Assembly: GCF_018263855.1 (NCBI RefSeq) | Contig: NZ_CP073318.1 | Span: 5,518,001-5,582,000 of the forward strand | Direction: 5' to 3' | DNA from: Kutzneria sp. CA-103260 | Lineage (GTDB): Bacteria > Actinomycetota > Actinomycetes > Mycobacteriales > Pseudonocardiaceae | Length of the DNA stretch: 64,000 bases | Shown: positions 26,253 through 34,935 of the stretch, piece by piece | Numbering within the stretch: the first letter of the stretch is position 1 | How the letters are laid out: each line of letters opens with the position of its first letter | The notes under the pieces: generated by a model | What the model was told of the DNA's origin: nothing | Seen by the model: the letters and a program-made list of their open reading frames with translations, nothing else | Databases searched by the model: none | Made by a program: the position numbers and the translations under genes

Positions 26253-27083
26253 TCAGCTCTGATGCTTGCGCACGAAGGACGCGGCGCTGTCGAGGGCCTG
26301 GACGGACTCGGGTGTGGTCGGTACGAAGACGTGCCACATGTGGCCCATCCCGGACCAGGTCTCCAGTGTCGCGTGGCCGCCGGTCGCGGTGGCCCGGTCC
26401 GCCAGCATTCTCGCGTCGTCCGCGAGCACCTCGTCCTCGCTGGCCTGGATGAGCAGGGGGGCCAGTCCGGCGAAGTCGGCGAAGACCGGAGAGGCGAACG
26501 CGTCTCGGGGATCGTGGCCGCCCAGGTAGAACGCGGCGGCCTCTTCGGCTTGTTCGTGACTGAAGGCGTCGTCGCTGTCGGCGCAGCGTCGATAGGAGTC
26601 CGCAGTGACAGTGAGATCGACGAACGGGGAAAGACACACCGCCGCAGCGGGCTGGGGCAGGCCTGCCTGCCGCACGGCGGCGAGGGCCGCCGCCACCACA
26701 CCACCGCCCGCCGACTCACCGAGGAACACGACGCGGCCCGCGGGATGCCCGTGGTCCAGAAGCCACCGGTAGGCGGCGACGGCGTCCTCCAGCGCGGCCG
26801 GGAAGGGATTCTCCGGCGCGAGCCGGTAGTCCAATGACAGCACCGGTGAGCCGGTGGCAGCCGCGAGGTAGGACGTGATGGCCAGTGACGACCGGGCCGA
26901 TCCCGCCCAGTAGCCACCGAAGTGGAAGTGCAGTACCGCCCGATCGTCGGTCCGTCCCAGCGGGTGTGTCCAGGTCGCGGGCCGATCGCCGATGACGGTC
27001 TCTTCGGTGTGGATGCCCTGCGATACCGGCAGCGTCGCGAAGAAGTCAGCCACCCGCGCGCGGCGGTCGGCGAGAGTGGACAC
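26253..27083 (-). CDS. Alpha/beta hydrolase (hormone-sensitive-lipase-like)
   Basis: 276 residues from a GTG with AGGAG six bases upstream. Oxyanion-hole motif HFHFGGYWAG (usual HGGG replaced by HFGG) lies near residue 68. The nucleophile elbow is FLGESAGGG, the Asp is in SEDEVLADD and the His in GMGHMWHVF. It is probably an esterase or lipase acting on small acyl esters. It begins 19 bases after the flavin-dependent oxidoreductase stop on the same strand, so the two form an operon. Confidence 0.87.
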   Translation of the reverse strand: MSTLADRRARVADFFATLPVSQGIHTEETVIGDRPATWTHPLGRTDDRAVLHFHFGGYWAGSARSSLAITSYLAAATGSPVLSLDYRLAPENPFPAALEDAVAAYRWLLDHGHPAGRVVFLGESAGGGVVAAALAAVRQAGLPQPAAAVCLSPFVDLTVTADSYRRCADSDDAFSHEQAEEAAAFYLGGHDPRDAFASPVFADFAGLAPLLIQASEDEVLADDARMLADRATATGGHATLETWSGMGHMWHVFVPTTPESVQALDSAASFVRKHQS

Positions 27084-27102
27084 GAGCAACTCCTGTCCGA
27101 GG

Positions 27103-28119
27103 TCAGCGGGCGGCAGGTCCCAGGGTGCGGAGGACGTCTCGAAGTGAGCCGGGGTCGTTCCGTAGTTCCGGCGTCGACGCCACATACAGCAGTACCGCCG
27201 TCACGCCGGGTTGGACGAATTGTCGGATCTGTTTGGCGCAGCTTTCGGGTGAGCCGTGTATCCACAGCTCGTCCACGAGCTCCTCGGGAAGTGCGCGCTC
27301 CGCGCCGAGGGAGTCGCCCGCAGCCCATTTCGCGTGTGTTTCAGCGAGCGGCTGACCGTTTCCAAGCCACTCATGAAAAGCTTTGTACACGTTTCGGTTG
27401 AGGATCCAGGCCAGGAACCGGCGACCCGCACCACGCGCGAACTCGGCGTCCTCGGTCGGGCATACGAAGATCTTGACCACGAGTTCCTTGCCGTGGTTCG
27501 GCGAGCCGATCGCGGAGATGACCTGCGGGATATCTGTGGCGCGCAGGATGTTGGTGATCGCGCCGTCGCCCTCCTCGAAGGCGAGAGCGAGCATCCGTGG
27601 CCGGAGTGCGCCGAGAATAACCTTGGGCGGATTGACGGGCGGCTGGGCCAGTTGGAAACGACGGACCGAGAACGTCTCGAACTCACCGGACACCACTTCC
27701 CCACGCATCGCCGTGGTGAGGAACCTGAGCGTGTCCCGCACGGTGGCGTACGGCTTCGTGTACGGGATGCCGTTGATGTCGGTCACATGCTCGGGAACGG
27801 ACGTTCCGATACCGAGCAGCACGCTCGCATCGGTGGTTTCGGCGAGCGTGGCCGCCGTTTGCGCCAGCACCGCCGGCCCACGGGTGTGCACCGGCACGAC
27901 ACCGGTCCCCAGCCGGAGCGAGGGCACCCAGGCGGAACTCACGGCCAGGGGCGTGAAGGCATCGACACCGGTACCTTCGCCGGTCCAGACGTCGGTGTAG
28001 CCGAATTCCGGCAGCTGTTCGACCAACCGGCGATGCTCCCGCAGGGAAAACCCGGTGAGCGGAAGCGTGATCCCCCATTTGAGCTCGCCGCTGCCCTCTC
28101 CGGCCGGCCCTGACACCAC
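27103..28119 (-). CDS. LLM-class (F420/FMN-dependent-like) oxidoreductase
   Basis: 338 residues, luciferase-like TIM barrel: LPLTGFSLREHRRLVEQLPE, YTDVWTGEGTGVDAFTPLAV, LRLGTGVVPVHTRGPAVLAQ and SVLLGIGTSVPEHV. The spacing resembles F420-dependent members, but cofactor choice is not certain. A GTG at 28119 follows a G-rich stretch. The C-terminus reads ESCAKQIRQFVQPGVTAVLL, as in this family. It is co-transcribed with the esterase, which suggests a small catabolic or detoxifying pair. Confidence 0.85.
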   Translation of the reverse strand: MVSGPAGEGSGELKWGITLPLTGFSLREHRRLVEQLPEFGYTDVWTGEGTGVDAFTPLAVSSAWVPSLRLGTGVVPVHTRGPAVLAQTAATLAETTDASVLLGIGTSVPEHVTDINGIPYTKPYATVRDTLRFLTTAMRGEVVSGEFETFSVRRFQLAQPPVNPPKVILGALRPRMLALAFEEGDGAITNILRATDIPQVISAIGSPNHGKELVVKIFVCPTEDAEFARGAGRRFLAWILNRNVYKAFHEWLGNGQPLAETHAKWAAGDSLGAERALPEELVDELWIHGSPESCAKQIRQFVQPGVTAVLLYVASTPELRNDPGSLRDVLRTLGPAAR

Positions 28120-28525
28120 TCACCCCCGGTCCTGTCGCCCGCGTGCCGTCATCACGTGACGGCTCGGTCACCTGGAGATCCTAGCGATGTCGCACGGGTT
28201 CAGTCACGCATAGTGACGCTTTGGGTTCACCAATCCAGCGCACCCCCCGTGACCTGCGTATTCAGCGCGGCCACCACATCCAAGGAGCGTCATTCTACTG
28301 ACACCAAGGTGATGCCTGTTCAACCTACTGACAGCACCGGGTGACTCATGACTACTATGCGATGTGTCGGTCACTTGAGTGAACACCCAGGCGCGGGGGG
28401 TTCGGTCAAGACGTCAGAGTGCGGGGGCACTCGGGTTTCCCCATGAGAAGCTTGTGCGAGGGGATGGGGGAATCAGGGCCTGTCTCATGGTCGCCGACTG
28501 GAATAGAGGGGTGCAGTCGACGGCC
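28120..28525. other. Intergenic stretch without a recognisable gene
   Basis: About 400 bases upstream of the oxidoreductase. No frame has recognisable coding content or a strong structure. Confidence 0.5.
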
Positions 28526-28806
28526 ACGCTGTGCGTGCCGAAAACCACGTCCACACAGGTCAGACGACACGCATACCCGCTGACAACTCCGCCGGGACAG
28601 GACAGCGTGGACTGCATGCACAGCCGCCCTGTTGATCGACGACGTCCAGCCCCGGGGAGCCCGGCGGGGAGCAAATGGGGAGCAAACATGTGCGCTGAAC
28701 GGTCCCCAACTACGCACAACGACTCTGAACTGAACCGCGCCGACCTGCGGAAGTTGCATTTCCGCAGGTCGGCGCACTATGTCGTCCTTGGTTCACACCT
28801 ATGGGC
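28526..28806. repeat. Direct repeat A, copy 1 (transposase scrap to truncated tRNA-Val tail)
   Basis: This block runs parallel to 33250-33545: a scrap of rve transposase (minus strand VDVVFGTHSV), a GGGGAGCAAATGGGGAGC motif, a long hairpin, CGTCCTTGGTTCACACC, and then divergence. In the second copy the sequence continues through the 44-base tRNA-Val repeat. Here only about ten bases of it remain, so this is a decayed element end. Confidence 0.6.
28737..28775. terminator. Perfect 16-bp hairpin, copy 1
   Basis: GCGCCGACCTGCGGAA pairs fully with TTCCGCAGGTCGGCGC around a seven-base loop. A homologous hairpin at 33482 carries a compensatory base-pair change. Confidence 0.75.
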
Positions 28807-29083
28807 TCTTCCAACTGCGCTCAACGGACCGCAACTGTGCTGAACCGCAGGTCAACGACCCTGAACGGACGCGCGTGGTGGCTGCGCCTGAGGTGAGCAC
28901 TTAGGACTTCTGGGAGCAGCCGAGTTGACCCAGGTTCGGAGGCCAGGCGGAACACGGGACAGCCGACCTCGGCTCGCGCCACAGATGCTCGCTCATGCCG
29001 ACGAGCGGATCTCCGGCCGGGCGGGCGCGGCGTCTGGCCGAACGGCGACTGCTGTGGGCTGCTGGCCGTGTTCGGTCGGCCGG

Positions 29084-30646
29084 TCAGGCGCGCCGGTTGA
29101 TGACAGGCATTGTCGTTTTCTGGGATGTGCCAAGCCAGCGGGAAAGTGCTTCTCGCAGCGCGGGGGCGGCGGTATCGGTGGGTTCGTCGGTGGGTGCGAC
29201 CCAGGCGATGTGGCCGTCCGGGCGGATCAGGAGGGCGTCGGCTGGTCGGTGGTCGGTTTCGGCGGTGCGGATGTCGATGCGGTGCTGCCAGTCTCGTGCC
29301 GTCTCGCGCAGGTCCGGGCGGTCGGCGAGGTCGAGAAGGATGGGCCGCGCGGTGCGCATGAGTTCCGCGACGCTGGTGGTGCCCTGGTCGGTGCGCAGGG
29401 TGAGGTCGGGTGCGAAGGCGCCGGCCAGGGCGTGGTGGTTGGGGTTGGGGAGCGGGTAGCGGATGTCGGCGCCGGCGATCAGCGCTCCCATACGGCGCAA
29501 GGGCTGCTCGTCTGTGAGCAGCTCCAGGAAGAGTTCCCGGAGCGCATCGGCGGCTGGGTCGTGTCCGCGCCGCAGCGCCACCTGGGCTTGGGTCTGCAGC
29601 AGCGCGCGTGCGCCGGCGAAGTGGCGTTCGTGGTGGTAGGTGTCCAGCAGGCCGGCCGGGGCCCAGCCGTGGATAGCCGCGGCCAATTTCCAGGCGAGGT
29701 TGACCGCGTCGGTCATGCCGGTGTTGATGCCGATGCCCGTGGCGGGGAACAGGTGGGCGGCATCTCCGGCCAGCAGGATCCGCCCGTCGCGGTACCGCTC
29801 GGCCTGTCGAGCCTGAAACTGGTAGCGCGACAGCCGAAGCGGTTCTCCCAAGGGGAGGTTCGCGCCGAGCACGCGGCGGATGCTGTCCTGGAGCTCGGCC
29901 AGGGTCATCGGCGTGTCGTCGTCGACACCGACGGGCTCGTCTTCGGTGGTTTGGATGAGCAGGCACCCGGAGGCGAGTCGCCCGCACGCGAACACACCGC
30001 GGTCTGTCCGGGTGAAGCCCGCGCGGATCCTGCCCAGCCCGGCCACGTCGAGGTCGCCGTTGTCGAGCACGGTTACCGAGTCGGGCACGGTGACCTGGCC
30101 GAGCCGGTTGACCTCCGGATAGGTAGTACCGGGGAACGGGATGCCGGCACTGTCGCGGATGCGGCTGCGCCCGCCGTCACACCCGACGACGTATCGGGCG
30201 GTCACCCGATACGGCCCACCTGGGCCGCGCACATCCGCGGTCACCCTGGCATCGTCCTGGCTGACACCGACCACCTCGTGTCCGCGGCGGATGTCGACGC
30301 CGAGTTCGCGAGCACGCTCATCGAGCAGCCGCTCCAGTCGCGGTTGCGGTAGCCCCAGCACCCGCAACGGGGGGTCTGCCAGGTGCGGGAGGTCCACATG
30401 CACACCGCCGAACGGGAACCCGGGAGCCGGGTGGCTGCGGTCGGTACTGGCTGCCTCCATCCGGTCCAGCAGGCCTCGGTAGCGCAGCAGTTCCAGGATC
30501 TGCCCGGAGAAACCGTTGGCCTTCGGGGTCTCTCGCAGGCGCGGCTGCCGCTCCAGCACCAGCGGTCGCACTCCGGCCAGGCGCAGCTCGCCGGCCAGCA
30601 TCAGTCCGGTCGGGCCGGCGCCCACGATGATCACGTCAACGTCCAT
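29084..30646 (-). CDS. FAD-dependent aromatic monooxygenase (rifampin-monooxygenase/PHBH-like)
   Basis: 520 residues, group A flavoprotein hydroxylase. The dinucleotide fold VIIVGAGPTGLMLAGELRLA is at the N-terminus. YVVGCDGGRSRIRDSAG carries the DG motif near 157-166, and GDAAHLFPATGIGINTGM the GD motif near 290. A thioredoxin-like C-terminal region ends in LIRPDGHIAWV, typical of polyketide and rifampin hydroxylases. It should hydroxylate an aromatic substrate using NAD(P)H and oxygen. A palindrome resembling the rifamycin-associated element lies 115-150 bases upstream of its ATG, so antibiotic inactivation is a plausible role; that is inference. Confidence 0.88.
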   Translation of the reverse strand: MDVDVIIVGAGPTGLMLAGELRLAGVRPLVLERQPRLRETPKANGFSGQILELLRYRGLLDRMEAASTDRSHPAPGFPFGGVHVDLPHLADPPLRVLGLPQPRLERLLDERARELGVDIRRGHEVVGVSQDDARVTADVRGPGGPYRVTARYVVGCDGGRSRIRDSAGIPFPGTTYPEVNRLGQVTVPDSVTVLDNGDLDVAGLGRIRAGFTRTDRGVFACGRLASGCLLIQTTEDEPVGVDDDTPMTLAELQDSIRRVLGANLPLGEPLRLSRYQFQARQAERYRDGRILLAGDAAHLFPATGIGINTGMTDAVNLAWKLAAAIHGWAPAGLLDTYHHERHFAGARALLQTQAQVALRRGHDPAADALRELFLELLTDEQPLRRMGALIAGADIRYPLPNPNHHALAGAFAPDLTLRTDQGTTSVAELMRTARPILLDLADRPDLRETARDWQHRIDIRTAETDHRPADALLIRPDGHIAWVAPTDEPTDTAAPALREALSRWLGTSQKTTMPVINRRA

Positions 30647-30759
30647 TACCGGCCGTCCCCCGTCCGGTCTGGCGTCGCATCCCCGCACGACCGGGTCGTC
30701 GACAACACACGCACTTCGCAGCTCCCATTTTCGCAGGTTCTGGGCACGGCCGGTGATTG

Positions 30760-30793
30760 TGCGGCAAGACCCGGGTCTTGCCGCAAGAGCCCC
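30760..30793. promoter_or_regulatory. Palindrome with a rifamycin-associated-element-like core
   Basis: A perfect 26-base palindrome (half-site TGCGGCAAGACCC, 30760-30785) overlaps a second dyad, CTTGCCGCAAG (30777-30787). The latter is flanked by GGGT on the left and AGCCCC on the right. Its complement, CTTGCGGCAAG, equals the centre of the 19-base element GGGGCTTGCGGCAAGCCCC that I recall from rifamycin-resistance genes. It lies between the divergent monooxygenase and acetyltransferase genes. Confidence 0.6.
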
Positions 30794-30996
30794 GGTGCGC
30801 TATATGTTGAATATGGAGGGAAAGGCGTTCCTCCCCTTGTCGGCAAGCCCGACTCGAACGCTGTCAAGAGCGCTGCCCATTCTCAGGGACCCCGTCGCTA
30901 CGCCGCATGAGCGTTGGGCTGCTGTAGCTGAACATCCGCTCATGCCGCCGGGCGGGAACACTGCTATCTGGTCGGAGCGCTGACTGAGAGCATGAC

Positions 30997-31563
30997 GTGG
31001 TGGCTGTCGAGGATGTGTTCACCGAACTGCCCATGCTGGATACCGCCCGGATGTGGCTGCGGCGGATCACCGAGTCGGACTCGGACGGGCTGTTCGAGAT
31101 CTTCTCCGACGACGAGGTGACCCGGTACTACGCGTTCGACACCTTCACCCACATCGATCAGGCCCGGGACTTGGCGGTCCGCAGCGTGGCGCAGTACCAG
31201 CAAGGCGAGGCGATGCGGTGGCGGCTGCTGCTGGCCGGCGCCGCCCAGATCATCGGCACCTGCGGATACACCTGCTGGAACCGCGAGCACCACTTCGCGA
31301 TCCTGGGCTACGACCTCGCGCGGCCGTACTGGGGTCGGGGCCTGATGTCCGAGGCTGCCGGGGCCGTGGTGCGTCTGGGATTCGAGCAGATGGCGTTGAA
31401 CCGGATCGAGGCGACGGTGCTGGTGGACAACGCCGCGTCGATCAGGGTGCTGTCGCGGGCCGGCTTTCAGCGAGAGGGACGGCTGGCGGAGCGCATCTGG
31501 CACCGGGACGTCTTTCACGATGTCTACCTGTGCGGTCTGACTCGGTCCCGCTGGCAGGCCTGA
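30997..31563 (+). CDS. GNAT N-acetyltransferase (RimJ/RimL-like)
   Basis: 188 residues. The RimJ/RimL pattern is visible: LDTARMWLRRITESDSDGLF, GTCGYTCWNREHHFAILGYD, then YWGRGLMSEA for acetyl-CoA binding, and LNRIEATVLVDNAASIRVLS before GFQREG. It should transfer acetyl from acetyl-CoA to an amine; the substrate is unknown. A GTG start follows GAGAG. It is divergent from the flavin monooxygenase and may share its regulatory region. Confidence 0.88.
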   Translation: MVAVEDVFTELPMLDTARMWLRRITESDSDGLFEIFSDDEVTRYYAFDTFTHIDQARDLAVRSVAQYQQGEAMRWRLLLAGAAQIIGTCGYTCWNREHHFAILGYDLARPYWGRGLMSEAAGAVVRLGFEQMALNRIEATVLVDNAASIRVLSRAGFQREGRLAERIWHRDVFHDVYLCGLTRSRWQA

Positions 31564-31903
31564 TTCCGACGGGATAGCAGGGCGGACCGCGACGACAGCG
31601 AACGTTCCCCGTTGCCGGCGAGCGGGTGTGCGCCCAACCATCCGCCTGCGCTTACGGTCGCCTGAGAGAATCGCAAAACGCCCCGGCCCGCGGGCTGCCT
31701 ATTACCGGCGGCCACATCACCTCAGCGAACACGCCATCGGCCGAATCCGTCGGCAGTGAAGCAACGACCGCACTCACAGCGTACTGAATTCTCGATCCAA
31801 CGCTCTGCAGGGGCGGGCCGCCCCCGGTTCCGCCCCTGACCACACATGATCGGCAGCCTGTCCACCAGGCCGGTTCGGCACGGTCCGCACTGGCCGACTC
31901 ACG
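31564..31903. other. Intergenic stretch without a recognisable gene
   Basis: 340 bases between convergent genes. I see no supported gene, RNA or strong hairpin in it. Confidence 0.5.
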
Positions 31904-32560
31904 TCACGCCCCGGTCGTCGGACGGTCCAGGCGCCGGGAGAACGGATCGTCCGCCGGGCGTGGTGCGATCAGGGCCGTGATCAGGCAGCCGAACAGGACG
32001 GCCAGGGAGGACAACGACAGGTACCAGAGCGCGTAGTCGTTGGCCTGACTGACGGGCAGGACGGTGAACAGCGGGCCTGCCGTGCGCATCGTGATGGACC
32101 CGTCCGGATTGGCGATCTCAGCACCCTCGTCGGTGCTGAAGGTGTGCGTGCCGTCCGGACAGGCCACCACCCACCGGGTCGATGTCCTCGTCACGTCGTT
32201 CGAGTCCTGGCTCTGCTGTTCGGTGGAGTTCACGTACTGGCACGTTTCGTCGTGGCCGGCGGTCTGCACCACGGCCTGGCCCACCCAGACGCTGGTCATG
32301 AGGCCGCCGAAGATCGTCACCGCGAACACGATCAGCGGCAACCACCGCAGGCGGGATCTGCCAGCCACCGCGGCGGTGAGCACCAGGCACGACGCCAGGA
32401 CGAACAGCACCGCCAACAGTGCCGAATGTGGTGGCAGCGAACCGCACACCACAGCCAGCAGGAACAACCCCACACCGACCGCCATCGCCGTCCGGTTGCG
32501 CCGCAACAGCCACCCCACGACCCGCACGAACCACCGCGAGTCACCGGTCTTGTCCGTCAT
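31904..32560 (-). CDS. Predicted membrane protein of unknown function
   Basis: 218 residues with about four hydrophobic helices: AVGVGLFLLAVVCGSLP, ALLAVLFVLASCLVLTAAVA, WLPLIVFAVTIFGGLMTSVW and a C-terminal LSSLAVLFGCLITALIA. A soluble loop of about 80 residues with two cysteines (ETCQYV, VVACPDG) lies before the last helix and is probably extracytoplasmic. I do not recognise the family. Confidence 0.65.
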   Translation of the reverse strand: MTDKTGDSRWFVRVVGWLLRRNRTAMAVGVGLFLLAVVCGSLPPHSALLAVLFVLASCLVLTAAVAGRSRLRWLPLIVFAVTIFGGLMTSVWVGQAVVQTAGHDETCQYVNSTEQQSQDSNDVTRTSTRWVVACPDGTHTFSTDEGAEIANPDGSITMRTAGPLFTVLPVSQANDYALWYLSLSSLAVLFGCLITALIAPRPADDPFSRRLDRPTTGA

Positions 32561-32719
32561 CGTGGCCCTCCACCCCGGCGATCACGCCGGCCGCAGCCAT
32601 TGTCACCCCGGCGAATGAACAGCCGGGCCTTCGGCTGGTGTGCACCATCGGCCTGGGTAACTGTTCAGGCTTGTTGCGCCGGTTCTCGATGCCTGCGGCC
32701 GACCTGGCATGATTTTGGC

Positions 32720-32920
32720 GTGTCGGTCCCCCAGGCCCGGGGTGTGTCGCTGGAGCGGTTGCTCGCGCGCCTGGCGGAGCGGGAAGCACGAGTCACGCAG
32801 TTGGAGACGGAGAACGCCGCGCTGCTGGCGGAGAACACCGAGTTGACACGCCGGCTGGGACAGAACTCGCGTAACTCGTCCAAGCCGCCGTCCGCCGATG
32901 GGCCAGAGCAGGCCCCATGC
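32720..32920 (+). mobile_element. IS66-family transposase N-terminal fragment
   Basis: The coiled N-terminus (LERLLARLAEREARVTQLET) and the hallmark LGQNSRNSSKPPSADG of IS66 transposases are present. The frame then runs into an oppositely oriented rve transposase fragment. No catalytic domain remains. Confidence 0.75.
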
Positions 32921-33309
32921 TGGTCGGAGTGCCGCTCGTACTCACGAACCGCGTGCCGTAGGTGGGCCTGGTTCCAGATCAGCGTGCGGTCTAGCAACTC
33001 GGTGCGGAGTGTCTTGAACCAGCGTTCGGTGATCGAGTTCGTGCAGGGCATCCGGACACCGGTCAGCACCGTGGTGATTCCTGTGGCGCTGAGGATCTCG
33101 TCGATCGACGCGGGATACTTGGCGTCGCGGTCACGGATGAGGAACCTGACCCGCGCGAGGTCTGCTGCGTCCTGGAGATCCATGAGTAGGTTGCGGATCG
33201 GCTGCATCACCCAGGCATGGGTGGGATGTGCGGTGATGCCGAGAACGCGGACGCTGTGCGTGCCGATAACCGCATCCACCCTGGTCGAGCGTGGCATGTC
33301 ACTACTCAT
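32905..33309 (-). mobile_element. rve-family transposase fragment
   Basis: About 135 residues of the DDE core: RVLGITAHPTHAWVMQPIRN, VRFLIRDRDAKYPASIDEIL and TNSITERWFKTLRTEL. The N-terminus and C-terminal tail are lost. A scrap of the same gene is seen at about 28540 in the parallel direct repeat. Confidence 0.8.
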
Positions 33310-33545
33310 AGAGGGCTTCCTTGAGGCCGGTCGCTATGCCGTGCGTCGGCGAGCTCAATGTACAGATCGGCAGCGACTGGAAGCGGCTTCGGTCAGCTGG
33401 GGAGCAGCGCGGGGAGCAACTGGGGAGCAGGCAGGCGCGCCGAACAGTCCTGAACTGCATTCAACCGCTCTGAACGGTTCCGCGCTGACCTGCGGAAGTT
33501 GTGTTTCCGCAGGTCAGCGCACCATGCCGTCCTTGGTTCACACCG
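33250..33545. repeat. Direct repeat A, copy 2
   Basis: Parallel to 28526-28806: transposase scrap, GGGGAGCAACTGGGGAGC motif, hairpin and CGTCCTTGGTTCACACC. This copy continues into a full 44-base tRNA-Val repeat. The two copies bracket the monooxygenase/acetyltransferase segment. Confidence 0.65.
33482..33520. terminator. Perfect 16-bp hairpin, copy 2
   Basis: GCGCTGACCTGCGGAA pairs fully with TTCCGCAGGTCAGCGC. Compared with copy 1, one C-G pair has become T-A with both partners changed, so the structure itself is conserved. Confidence 0.75.
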
Positions 33546-33579
33546 AAGAGGTCACTGGTTCGATCCCAGTATCGCCCAC
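33536..33579 (+). repeat. tRNA-Val(CAC) 3' repeat, copy 2 (probable att site)
   Basis: Identical over 44 bases to 15090-15133, but with no 5' half of a tRNA in front. It is followed, like copy 1, by GCAGGTCAGG and a strong hairpin. This marks the junction between two integrated elements. Confidence 0.88.
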
Positions 33580-33587
33580 TGCAGGTC

Positions 33588-33619
33588 AGGCTCTGTTTGG
33601 ACTATTCCAAACAGAGCCT
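33588..33619. terminator. Perfect 14-bp hairpin after att copy 2
   Basis: AGGCTCTGTTTGGA pairs with TCCAAACAGAGCCT around loop CTAT and is followed by TTCCTTTGG. It lies in the same position as the hairpin after tRNA-Val(CAC). Confidence 0.8.
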
Positions 33620-33640
33620 TTCCTTTGGCAGTACAGCAGC

Positions 33641-34172
33641 TCAGTCGAATCCCTCGCTGAGCTTGTCCAGCGCCTCACGCACACTCTCGTCAGATGCCTC
33701 GGCGTACAGCTCCATGGTGATCTTCATGTTCGCGTGCCGCAGGATGCGCATGATCACCCGAGGATGCACCCCCATCTCCACCAGCAGCGAGACACACGAC
33801 CGCCGCCCGTCGTGGATCGTGATCTTGGGCACCCCGGCCTTCTCGCACCGCCGGTCCCACGATCGGAGGAAGTTGCGGGGCTCGATCGGGGTGCCGTGCC
33901 GTGTGGTCATGAGCAGCCCCGATTCCTGCCAGGACACATCGGCTTCCTACCGGTCCAGCTCGCGTTCCTTGAGCCGCAGCCGGATCGCCGTGGCGGCGAT
34001 CGGCGGGATCGGCAGCGTGTCTTCAGAGGCCTCTGTCTTGGTCTCCCTGTGCAGCAGCTTGTTTCCCACCCGCTGCAACTGCCAGCTGATGTCCAGCTCC
34101 TTGTCGAGCAGATCAATGCAGTCCAACGGCACGCCGAGCACCTCACCCCGACGCATCGCCATGATCAGCCCC
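33641..34172 (-). pseudogene. Tyrosine integrase remnant with an in-frame TAG, module 2
   Basis: Two blocks in one frame are separated by a single TAG near 33949. The upstream block reads MAMRRGEVLGVPLDCIDL; the downstream block reads SGLLMTTRHGTPIEPRNF, ITIHDGRRSCVSLLVEMGVH and MRILRHANMKITMELYAE. Arg, His (ILRH) and the final Tyr (ELY) are intact, although HxxR has decayed to HDGRRS. The protein is cut at its N-terminal side, where an unrelated plus-strand gene begins. Its C-terminus faces att copy 2. Confidence 0.8.
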
Positions 34173-34174
34173 GA

Positions 34175-34512
34175 GGGATCTGCTGGACGGGGCCTGGCTG
34201 GGACGGCTGCGCCGCCTCGCGGTCACCAGCGACACGCTGCGGGAAATCCGGTCGACGATCGACACGGAGGCGACCGATCCGCTGCTGTATGAGCTAGTCA
34301 CGGCGATCATCGCCGTGATCGACGCTGTCGCCGTGGCGCTGCCCGCGCTGGAATTGGCATGGGACACGCGGCCTCTCGACCAGCGGCTGCCGTACTGGGA
34401 ACGAACCCATGTGCGGCTGGCGGTACGCCAGCGCGTCACCGACCTCGAAGACACGCTGTTCGCCACCGCATCGACCCTCAGCGCCGCCGTCAGCAGCGAC
34501 GTTGACTTCTGA
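34175..34512 (+). pseudogene. 5'-truncated hypothetical gene at an element junction
   Basis: An open frame from the integrase junction encodes LLDGAWLGRLRRLAVTSDTL, then WDTRPLDQRLPYWERTHVRL, and ends VSSDVDF. It is helix-rich and looks like a real C-terminal portion. I do not recognise the family; small helical proteins like this are common on actinomycete integrative elements. No credible start remains apart from an internal GTG at 34315. Confidence 0.45.
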
Positions 34513-34569
34513 TCATGTCGTGAATGTGTCAGATGACATCGCGAAGACCGCGTTGGTGCAGTATGACAC

Positions 34570-34935
34570 ATGGTTATGCGTTTGCCCCTTCTCCGCGGGA
34601 CCGCCGGCCACACGCAGCGCATGCGGATATCCCTCGGCGTGAACATCACGGTCTTGCTTGCCGTCGTCAGCCTCGCCACCTCCGATGTCGGCGCGCTGCC
34701 GCGGCGGACACTCCGTCATTCCTCATTGCAGGGCGACACTTGGCCACCAACCAGTAGATTCGACTTCGCCAAGGCCGTACTCGCCATGATTGGCGGGCTC
34801 GGCACGGTCGCGCCCCTGACAGCCGCCTACCGTAAAGAGCATCTCAGCAAAGCGGTCAAGCTCTGCGAGGAAACCAAGCTGTCCGCTGACCGGTTCGCCA
34901 AGGCCGCCGATCGAGCGGGGCTGGTCACGATTTGA
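34570..34935 (+). CDS. Small hypothetical protein with one membrane segment
   Basis: 121 residues. A hydrophobic stretch ISLGVNITVLLAVVSLATS lies near the N-terminus, and a second, FDFAKAVLAMIGGLGTVAPL, near residue 66. The C-terminal part is amphipathic (LSKAVKLCEETKLSADRFAK). The second helix and following segment faintly resemble the membrane anchor of pentapeptide-repeat proteins, but no repeats follow. Its stop overlaps the TTG start of the next gene, which suggests a two-gene unit. Confidence 0.5.
   Translation: MVMRLPLLRGTAGHTQRMRISLGVNITVLLAVVSLATSDVGALPRRTLRHSSLQGDTWPPTSRFDFAKAVLAMIGGLGTVAPLTAAYRKEHLSKAVKLCEETKLSADRFAKAADRAGLVTI

Noticed and set aside
28821-29987. Minus-strand frame overlapping the FAD monooxygenase in another phase
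   Set aside because: Composed almost entirely of Arg/Pro/Ala; the FAD monooxygenase frame carries all the motifs.
30804-30983. Small plus-strand frame upstream of the acetyltransferase
   Set aside because: About 59 codons with no homology or convincing ribosome-binding sequence, within a likely regulatory region.
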